Below, piece after piece: positions 57,957 to 64,000 of a DNA stretch of 64,000 bases. The translations under genes and the position numbers were made by a program. This DNA is from VRUE01 sp035693025. GTDB taxonomy: Bacteria > Actinomycetota > Thermoleophilia > Solirubrobacterales > 70-9. Under the pieces are notes generated by a model. The model searched no databases. It was not told the origin of the DNA and saw nothing but the letters and a program-made list of their open reading frames with translations. Every line of letters begins with the position of its first letter. The first letter of the stretch is position 1. The DNA lies in contig DASSHI010000034.1 of assembly GCA_035693025.1 (NCBI GenBank), positions 22,429-86,428 on the forward strand, written 5' to 3'.

Positions 57957-58484
57957 GTGCCGGAGGACCATCGTTGGTACGAGCTATGCCGCCAGACGGC
58001 GGCCTGCCTCGCCGCCGAGGGGTTCACGGTGATCACCGGCGGCGGGCCGGGCCTGATGGAGGCGGCGAACCGCGGCGCGGCTGAGGCCGGCGGCGACTCG
58101 GTCGGCCTCAACATCGAGCTACCCCACGAGCAGCACGTCAATCCCTATGTCAACCGCTCGCTGGACTTCCACTACTTCTTCGCCCGCAAGCTGATGTTCG
58201 TCCGCTACGCGCGCGCCTTCGTCATCTTCCCCGGCGGCTTCGGCACGATGGACGAGCTGTTCGAGAGCATCACGCTGATCCAGACCGATCGGATCGAGCA
58301 CTTCCCGACGATCCTCGTCGACCGCGACCACTGGGCGCCGCTGCTGCGCTGGATCGACCAGGACCTCGACGACAACGGCTTGATCGACCGCGCCGACATG
58401 CACCTCCTCGTCACCGCCGACACCGTCGAGGAGGTCTGCAACCACGTCCGCCGCGCCAGCGAGGCGCAGCGCCGGGCGACCTAG
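57957..58484 (+). CDS. LOG-family (TIGR00730) nucleoside monophosphate hydrolase, start unresolved
   Basis: At least 175 residues. Family motifs: GFTVITGGGPGLMEAANRGA (Rossmann-like), IELPHEQHVNPYV, the phosphate/ribose site PGGFGTMDELFE (PGGxGTxxE), and ITLIQTDRIEHFPTILVDRD. Members hydrolyse cytokinin riboside-5'-phosphate or other NMPs to free base and ribose phosphate. Family-like sequence (ELRLQRIHDEVERGFDALRD, then GVSIFGSAR) continues upstream in frame to about 57801, yet no ATG, GTG or TTG occurs there. The true start may be CTG or a frameshift lies near 57800. Convergent with purH. Confidence 0.82.
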   Translation: MPEDHRWYELCRQTAACLAAEGFTVITGGGPGLMEAANRGAAEAGGDSVGLNIELPHEQHVNPYVNRSLDFHYFFARKLMFVRYARAFVIFPGGFGTMDELFESITLIQTDRIEHFPTILVDRDHWAPLLRWIDQDLDDNGLIDRADMHLLVTADTVEEVCNHVRRASEAQRRAT

Positions 58485-60097
58485 TGCCTGAAATGCCGGT
58501 GCTTGGTGAAGACCATCGGCAGGCCGGCCGCGTCGCAGGCCTCGATCACCTCGGCGTCGCGTTTGGAGCCGCCGGGCTGGATCACGCAATTGGAGCCGGC
58601 CTCGATCGCCAGCTCGGGGCCGTCGGCGAAGGGGAAGAAGGCGTCTGAGGCGACGGCCGAGCCGGCCAGCAGCACCTCGGCCTCCTCGCCACGCGCGGCA
58701 CGGCACTTCTCGACTGCCAGCCTGACCGAGTCGACGCGGCTCATCTGGCCGGCGCCGATCCCCAGCGTCGCCCCGCCCTTGGCGATCACGATCGCGTTGG
58801 AGCGGACGTGGCGCACCACCGTCCAGGCGAAGAGCAGGTCCTCCCACTGCTGCTCGCTCGGCTCGGCCTTGGTCACCGTTTCCATGATCTGGCGGGGCTC
58901 GGGGTCGCCGTCGCGGTCTTGGATCAGGAGGCCGCCGCGGACCCGTTTGACGTCACGTTCGGCCGGGTCCTGCTGGCGGCGCTCCTCGTCGCAGAGGATG
59001 CGGATCGCCTCCTTTTGCTGCAGGACCTCGAGCGCGCCGTCCTCGAAGCCCGGCGCCAGCAGGACCTCGACGAAGTTCTCGTGCAGCGCCTCCGCCAGCG
59101 CCACGCTCACCGGCCGGTTGATCGCGATCACGCTGCCATAGGCGGAGACCGGATCGCAGGCGAGCGCCTTGCCGTAGGCCTCGAGCGCATCGGCGCCGAT
59201 CGCCACCCCGCAGGGATTGTTGTGCTTGACGATCGTGCAGGCCGGCGGCTCGAAGTCTTCGTTCAGCCGCCGCGCCGAGTCGAGGTCGAGCACGTTGTTG
59301 AAGGACAGCGCCTTGCCGTGCAGCTTCGCCACGCCGGAGAGGATGTGGCTGCGCACGCCGACCTCCGAGTAGAGCGCCGCCCGCTGGTGCGGGTTCTCGC
59401 CATAGGAGAGGTCAAGCTCCTTCTCGTAGGAGACCGTCAGATGTTCGGGGAAGTCCTCGTAGGAGGCCGAGAACCAGCGGCTGATCGCCGCGTCGTAGCG
59501 AGCCACGTGGGTGAAGGCCTCGTTGGCGAGCCAGTGACTGGTCGCGGCGGAGACCTCGCCGCCCGACTCCTCCAGCTCGGCGCAGACCGCGTCGTAGGAC
59601 TCGGGCTTGACGATCACCGCGACGCCCTCGTGGTTCTTCGCGGCGGCGCGGATCATCGTCGGCCCGCCGATGTCTATGTTCTCGATCGCCACCGCGGGGT
59701 CGACCTCGTGCGCGGAGACGGCCTGCTCGAAGGGGTAGAGGTTGACGCAGGCCAGGTCGATCGGCTCGATCCCCTCGCGCTCCAGCGTCGCCATGTGCTC
59801 GGGGTCGGCGCGCCGCGCCAGCAGCGCGGCATGCAGGCGCGGGTGCAGGGTCTTGACGCGGCCGTCGAGGATCTCCTCCTGGCCGGTGAACTCGGACACG
59901 TCGGTCACCTCGATGCCGGCCTCGCGCAGGGCGCTCGCCGTCCCGCCGGTGGAGAGGATCTCGACCCCGTGCGCGGCGAGCGTCTTGGCGAACTCGGCGA
60001 CCCCGGTCTTGTCGGAGACCGAGATCAGCGCGCGGCGCACCCGGATCGCGCCGTCTGCGGCGGTCTCGGGTCGGATGTCTGCGGGAGCCTCACTCAT
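58481..60097 (-). CDS. purH: Bifunctional AICAR transformylase/IMP cyclohydrolase
   Basis: 538 residues. Last two steps of IMP synthesis. N-terminal cyclohydrolase (MGS-like): RRALISVSDKTGVAEFAKTL, ILSTGGTASALREAGI, EILDGRVKTLHPRLHAALLA. C-terminal transformylase: LSYGENPHQRAALYSEVGV, CTIVKHNNPCGVAIGADALE (KHxNPCG), DSVRLAVEKC and ASDAFFPFADGPELA. Overlaps purN by 8 nt in a purF-purN-purH operon. Confidence 0.97.
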   Translation of the reverse strand: MSEAPADIRPETAADGAIRVRRALISVSDKTGVAEFAKTLAAHGVEILSTGGTASALREAGIEVTDVSEFTGQEEILDGRVKTLHPRLHAALLARRADPEHMATLEREGIEPIDLACVNLYPFEQAVSAHEVDPAVAIENIDIGGPTMIRAAAKNHEGVAVIVKPESYDAVCAELEESGGEVSAATSHWLANEAFTHVARYDAAISRWFSASYEDFPEHLTVSYEKELDLSYGENPHQRAALYSEVGVRSHILSGVAKLHGKALSFNNVLDLDSARRLNEDFEPPACTIVKHNNPCGVAIGADALEAYGKALACDPVSAYGSVIAINRPVSVALAEALHENFVEVLLAPGFEDGALEVLQQKEAIRILCDEERRQQDPAERDVKRVRGGLLIQDRDGDPEPRQIMETVTKAEPSEQQWEDLLFAWTVVRHVRSNAIVIAKGGATLGIGAGQMSRVDSVRLAVEKCRAARGEEAEVLLAGSAVASDAFFPFADGPELAIEAGSNCVIQPGGSKRDAEVIEACDAAGLPMVFTKHRHFRH

Positions 60098-60707
60098 CGC
60101 TGAGGACGACCGTGCGGGGATCGTCGGAGTCGATGCTAACCCGCCCCGCCGCGATCATGCGGATCGCCTCCGGGTAGAGCTCGTGCTCGACCGCGTGGAT
60201 CGCCTCTTCGAGCGCGGCGCGGTCGCATCCGGCGGGCACCGCGACCTCGCGCTGGAGGATCGGCGGGCCGGTGTCGACGCCCTCGTCGACGAAGTGGACG
60301 GTCACCCCGGTCCTCTCCACCCCCGCGTCGAGCGCCTGGCCGATCGCCTCGAGCCCGGGGAAGGCCGGCAGGAGGGCCGGGTGGATGTTGACGACGCGCT
60401 CGCGGAAGCGGGCGACGAAGGCGGGGGAGAGCAGCTGCATGTAGCCGGCGAGGACGACGAGGTCGGCGCCGCACCCCTCGATCCACGCGGCCATCGCCGC
60501 ATCTCGCGCCCCGCGATCGGCGAACTCCTCGCGCGGGAAGACACCGGTCTCCACGCCCTCCCGCCGCGCCCGCTCCAGCGCCCCCGCGGCGGGCTTGTCG
60601 GACGCGACTCCGACAACCTCCACGCCATCCTTCCCGTGCAACTTGTCGAGGATGGCCTGAAGGTTCGTTCCGGAACCCGAGGCCAGAACCACCAGCCTGA
60701 AGCTCAA
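60090..60707 (-). CDS. purN: Phosphoribosylglycinamide formyltransferase
   Basis: 205 residues. Formylates GAR with 10-formyl-THF. VVLASGSGTNLQAILDKLHG (phosphate loop), LVVLAGYMQLLSPAFVARF, and the catalytic VVNIHPALLPAFPG (His in NIHPALLP) followed by GVTVHFVDEGVDTGPPILQ. Last bases overlap purH and its start overlaps the purF stop. Confidence 0.96.
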   Translation of the reverse strand: MSFRLVVLASGSGTNLQAILDKLHGKDGVEVVGVASDKPAAGALERARREGVETGVFPREEFADRGARDAAMAAWIEGCGADLVVLAGYMQLLSPAFVARFRERVVNIHPALLPAFPGLEAIGQALDAGVERTGVTVHFVDEGVDTGPPILQREVAVPAGCDRAALEEAIHAVEHELYPEAIRMIAAGRVSIDSDDPRTVVLSDE

Positions 60708-62131
60708 CTAATGGTCTCCAAGGCGAATTTTCCGTTCGCCTCCTCAGGGTCGCCGAGCGGGTAGCGGCCGCTGAAGCAGGCGTCGCAGTGGTCCTCGGGC
60801 CGCGTGCCGATCGCCTCGTAGACGCCCTCCATCGAGAGGTAGGCGAGCGAGTCGGCGCCGAGCTCGTCGGCGATCTCCTCGATCGTCCGTTCGTGGGCGA
60901 TCATCTCCTCGCGTGTCGACATGTCGACCCCGTAGTGGCAGGGGTGGCGGATCGGCGGCGCCGAAATCCGCAGGTGGATCTCGCTGGCCCCGGCGTCGCG
61001 CAGCATGCCGACGATCTGCCGCGTCGTGTTGCCGCGCACGATCGAGTCGTCGACGACGACGATCCGCTGCCCGGCGACAATCTCCGGCAGCGGGTTGAAC
61101 TTGAGCCGCAGGCCGTGCTTGCGCAGCTCCTGGCCGGGCTGGATGAAGGTGCGGGCGACGTAGCGGTTCTTGATCAGCCCGTCGTCGCGCGGCAGCCCCG
61201 AGGCGCGCGCGAGCCCGGCCGCCGCCGGGTTCCCCGAGTCGGGCACCGAGATCACCAGGTCGGCCTCGACCGGCGCCTCGCGCCAGAGGATCTCACCCAT
61301 CCGCCCGCGCACCTGCTGCAGCACCTTCCCCTCGAGGCGGCTGTCGGGGCGGGAGAAGTAGATGTGCTCGAAGACGCAGTGGGCGGGGCGGGCCGCCTTG
61401 ACCACCTGGCGCGTGTCGAGGCCGCGCTCGGTCAGCGAGACCATCTCGCCCGGGCGCACCTCGCGCAGCAGCTCGGCGCCGACGATGTCGAAGGCGCAGC
61501 TCTCCGAGGCGACGACGAAGCGCTGGCCGAGCCGCCCCAGCGAGAGCGGCCGCACCCCATGCGGGTCGCGGAAGGCGACGATCGCATGCTTGGTCATCGC
61601 CACGGTCGAGTAGGCGCCCTGCAGGCGCGGCATCACGTCGGCGACCGCGTCCTCGACGAAGCGCCCTTTGTTGGAGGAGATCAGCGCCGCGATGATCTCC
61701 GAGTCCGAGCTGCCGCGGAAGGCGATCCCGGCCTCCTTCAGCTCGGCCCAGAGCTCGACCGCGTTGGTCAGGTTGCCGTTGTGGGCGAGCGCCAGCTCGC
61801 GCCCGTCGTCGCGCCAGACCGGCTGCGCGTTCTCCCAGGAGCCGCCGCCGGTGGTCGAGTAGCGCACGTGGCCGATCGCCATGTCGCCCTCCAGCGCCCG
61901 CAGCTTCTCCTCGTCGAAGACCTGGGAGACGAGGCCGGAGTCGCGCATCGTGGTGATGTGGCCGCCCTCGCAGGTGGCGATCCCGGCCGACTCCTGGCCG
62001 CGGTGCTGCAACGCGTAGAGGCCGAAGTAGGCGAGTCGGGCGACGTCGTGGCCGGGCGCGTATACGCCGAACACCCCGCATTCCTCGCGCGGGCCATCGC
62101 GGTCTATCGGCTGCCCCTGGGGCGGAGTCAA
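60704..62131 (-). CDS. purF: Amidophosphoribosyltransferase
   Basis: 475 residues beginning with TTG. First committed step of purine synthesis. A 17-residue propeptide precedes catalytic Cys18 in REECGVFGVY. Glutaminase blocks: LQHRGQESAGIAT, LALAHNGNLTNAVEL. PRTase blocks: SVPDSGNPAAAGLARASGL and RIVVVDDSIVRGNTTRQIVG. Cysteines in HCDACFSGRYP near the end, with earlier Cys, suit the [4Fe-4S] type with propeptide. Purine operon purF-purN-purH. Confidence 0.96.
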   Translation of the reverse strand: MTPPQGQPIDRDGPREECGVFGVYAPGHDVARLAYFGLYALQHRGQESAGIATCEGGHITTMRDSGLVSQVFDEEKLRALEGDMAIGHVRYSTTGGGSWENAQPVWRDDGRELALAHNGNLTNAVELWAELKEAGIAFRGSSDSEIIAALISSNKGRFVEDAVADVMPRLQGAYSTVAMTKHAIVAFRDPHGVRPLSLGRLGQRFVVASESCAFDIVGAELLREVRPGEMVSLTERGLDTRQVVKAARPAHCVFEHIYFSRPDSRLEGKVLQQVRGRMGEILWREAPVEADLVISVPDSGNPAAAGLARASGLPRDDGLIKNRYVARTFIQPGQELRKHGLRLKFNPLPEIVAGQRIVVVDDSIVRGNTTRQIVGMLRDAGASEIHLRISAPPIRHPCHYGVDMSTREEMIAHERTIEEIADELGADSLAYLSMEGVYEAIGTRPEDHCDACFSGRYPLGDPEEANGKFALETIS

Positions 62132-62296
62132 AGCGCGTGTTCCTAGCGTTGGAAAAGGACGTGACGCGCAGGCAGACTGCCTACCCCGGCAGGGTAGCAG
62201 TGGCTCAGGACCGGTCGGCCGCCGGCCGAATGCGTTTGTTTCGCGGCCAGCGGGTACCCCAGGGCACCGTTAACCCCCAATGGAGGTGCGCGACCA

Positions 62297-62452
62297 ATGA
62301 TCATCCTCGGAATCATCTGCCTCATCCTCGGAGCGATCTTCAACGTCGGGTTGCTGTGGGTCATAGGCGGGATCCTGGTGGTGCTCGGCGCGATCTTCTG
62401 GGTGCTCGGCGCGGCCGGTCGGGCCGTCGGCGGTCGCCGCCACTACTACTGA
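62297..62452 (+). CDS. Small hydrophobic protein, DUF6131-like (51 aa)
   Basis: 51 codons from ATG 62297 with GGAGG 9 nt upstream. Two hydrophobic helices (ILGIICLILGAIFNVGLLWV, then GGILVVLGAIFWVLGAAG) followed by a basic-aromatic end GRRHYY. Matches the short actinobacterial DUF6131 proteins in layout. Sits alone between purF and purL, on the opposite strand. Membrane hairpin of unknown role. Confidence 0.78.
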   Translation: MIILGIICLILGAIFNVGLLWVIGGILVVLGAIFWVLGAAGRAVGGRRHYY

Positions 62453-62541
62453 CGCCTACCACGCCCGCCGTGGGGCCGACAAGAGCCACGAGACCGGCCG
62501 CGGGGCACGCGCGAAGCTGCCCTTCTAGCCCACGCCGCAGG

Positions 62542-64000
62542 TCAGCCGTCGAGCCGCTCGCCCAGCGAACGCCAGGCGGACTCGGCGTCGGCGAGGGGGA
62601 GGGAGAGGCTGCGGTCGCCGGCGGCGATCTCGATCGTGTCGCCACCGACCTTGCCCAGATAGAGGACGGCGACGTCGTCGCTCGCCAGCGCCTCGAGCTT
62701 CTCGCGTTCGCCGCTGATCACGAAGCCGCCGGAGCCCTCGCCGAAGAGGGCCTCCTCCGGCGTGCAGCCGCGCTCGCGCAGGTGCTGGAGATCGGCCTGG
62801 CAGCCGAGGCCGGAGCCGATCGCACACTCGGCAAGCGCGCAGGCGAGGCCGCCGTCGCTGACGTCGTGGACGGAGGCGAGCTTTCCCGCACGGACCGCGT
62901 CGCGCACCGCCGCGCAGGCGGCGGCGACCGCAGCGACGTCGGGCTGGGGGAGGCCGCCGTCGAGCTCCCCCCGCTGCTTGGCCAACTCGGTTCCTTCCAT
63001 GGTCGGTTCGAAGGGGCCGAGCAGGGCGATCGCATCGCCCGCGGCGGCGAAGGCGCTGGGCGCCGCGACGCTCGGGTCGGGCAGCTCGCCGACCATGCCG
63101 ACCACCGGCGTCGGGTAGATCGGGCCTTCGGGGCCCTCGTTGTAGAGGGAGACGTTGCCGCCGACGACCGGCACGCCGAGCGCGATGCAGACGTCGGCCA
63201 GCCCCTGTACCGAGCGGTCGAGCTGCCATGCCGGCGCCGGCTTCTCCGGGTTGCCGAAGTTGAGGCAGTTGGTCAGGCCGAGCGGCTCAGCGCCCACACA
63301 GGCGAGGTTCTGGGCGCACTCGAGGACCGCCTCGACCGTCCCGGCATAGGGATCGCAGGCGACCCGCCTGCCGCTGCCGTCGATCGAGACCGCGATCGCG
63401 GTGCCCGTCTCGGCGAGCCGGAGGACCGCGGCGTCGGCCTGCTCGGGCCGCCGCACGGTGCGCGACTGGACGATCGAGTCGTACTGCTCGAAGGCCCAGC
63501 GCTTCGATGCGATCGTCGGCGTGCCCAGCAACTCGAGCAGGACGGCGCTCGCGTCTCCGGCGCCGCCGCCGGCCGCGTTGCCGTAGGCCCACCGATCCGG
63601 CTCGGCCGGCTCGAGGTCGTAGAGCGGGCAGTCGTCGACGAGCAGGGTCACCGGCATGTCGCCGACGACGACGTCGCCGTCGAGGATCCGGATCCGGTCA
63701 CCGGCGGTCACCTCGCCGATCGCGGTGCCGCCGGTCTCCCACTTGCGGCAGATCGCCAGCACCTCGTCGACCTTGCCGGGCTCGACGACGGCCAGCATCC
63801 GCTCCTGCGACTCCGAGACCATCACCTCGAACGGCTCGAGGTCGGGGTTGCGGAGCGGTACCCGGGCGACGTCGATGTCGATCCCGACGCCGCCGGCCGA
63901 CGCCATCTCGCCGGCCGAGGAGGTCAGGCCCGCGGCGCCGAGGTCCTGGAGCGAGACGAGCAGGTCGGCGGCGAGCAGCTCCAGACAGCACTCCATGACC
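62542..64000 (-). CDS. purL: Phosphoribosylformylglycinamidine synthase II, C-terminal part (runs off right edge)
   Basis: About 485 codons visible, frame open at the window edge (the preceding codon reads Val before MECCLELL). This covers the second half of small-type PurL: LLVSLQDLGAAGLTSSAGEM, MVSESQERMLAVVEPG, SIDGSGRRVACDPYAG, LTNCLNFGNPEKPAPAWQL, VVGGNVSLYNEG and ASVHDVSDGGLACALAECAI. Together with PurQ and PurS it converts FGAR to FGAM. Not overlapping purF; separated by the small DUF6131-like gene. Confidence 0.95.
   Translation of the reverse strand, partial: VMECCLELLAADLLVSLQDLGAAGLTSSAGEMASAGGVGIDIDVARVPLRNPDLEPFEVMVSESQERMLAVVEPGKVDEVLAICRKWETGGTAIGEVTAGDRIRILDGDVVVGDMPVTLLVDDCPLYDLEPAEPDRWAYGNAAGGGAGDASAVLLELLGTPTIASKRWAFEQYDSIVQSRTVRRPEQADAAVLRLAETGTAIAVSIDGSGRRVACDPYAGTVEAVLECAQNLACVGAEPLGLTNCLNFGNPEKPAPAWQLDRSVQGLADVCIALGVPVVGGNVSLYNEGPEGPIYPTPVVGMVGELPDPSVAAPSAFAAAGDAIALLGPFEPTMEGTELAKQRGELDGGLPQPDVAAVAAACAAVRDAVRAGKLASVHDVSDGGLACALAECAIGSGLGCQADLQHLRERGCTPEEALFGEGSGGFVISGEREKLEALASDDVAVLYLGKVGGDTIEIAAGDRSLSLPLADAESAWRSLGERLDG

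Noticed and set aside
60788..62146. Long plus-strand open frame across purF, and a similar one (58808-60103) across purH.
   Set aside because: Antisense shadows of unmistakable purF and purH; no motif or ribosome site.

Overview
The window is GC-rich DNA with very dense gene packing, many 1-4 nt gene overlaps, and frequent GTG starts. This points to a high-GC actinobacterium. The family-1 encapsulin pair, the acidic MGILDDAI protein and the general gene content make me favour Thermoleophilia (Solirubrobacterales-like). That placement is inference; no marker gene for phylogeny is present.

Layout. 0-1.3 kb: DEAD-box helicase with a coupled zinc-ribbon gene running off the left edge. 1.5-10 kb: RibD-type reductase; a TetR-controlled MBL/MFS/Usp operon with a clear operator; coiled-coil, PdxH-like, DUF4337, methyltransferase, NlpC/P60-like and CorA-like genes. 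10-12.5 kb: O-methyltransferase, encapsulated ferritin, encapsulin shell and a second RibD-type reductase. 12.5-18.5 kb: excalibur protein, SprT-like peptidase, MFS exporter, L,D-transpeptidase, Ogt, and a TetR/DUF2867 pair with palindromic operators. 18.5-26 kb: DrrAB-type exporter and an alpha-glucoside-type ABC importer with a debranching-enzyme-like hydrolase. 26-29 kb: a second TetR/MFS/Usp cassette.

29.4-36.6 kb is an accessory island beside a tRNA-Ala gene. Eight tightly packed minus-strand genes encode, in transcription order, an acyl carrier protein, an XRE regulator, an ImmA/IrrE metalloprotease fused to a chagasin-like domain, a papain-like C1 peptidase, a thymidylate-synthase-like protein, a protein resembling the 5-hmdU kinase/aGPT-pyrophosphorylase helical family, an Nmad1-like protein and a TylF-like methyltransferase. 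A holo-ACP synthase is divergent from a palindromic operator, and a MazG-like protein is convergent at the far end. I read it as a candidate nucleotide or DNA-base hypermodification system with a protease/inhibitor module. This is the most novel part of the window.

36.7-44.6 kb: tRNA-Ala(CGC), a NarL-type two-component system, membrane and secreted proteins, TauE-like exporter, acidic protein, and a PDDEXK endonuclease gene running into tRNA-Ala(TGC). 44.6-53.8 kb: lipA, lipB, a polytopic membrane protein, and E2, E1 beta, E1 alpha, a DsbA-like gene and E3 of a 2-oxoacid dehydrogenase, so lipoate synthesis lies beside the complex it modifies. Palindromic repeats sit inside two of these genes, in frame. 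53.8-57.2 kb: thiE, a TPP riboswitch, thiO and a fused thiS-thiG. 57.2-64 kb: tRNA-Lys, glyoxalase-like and LOG-family genes, and the purine genes purH, purN, purF and purL (cut by the right edge).
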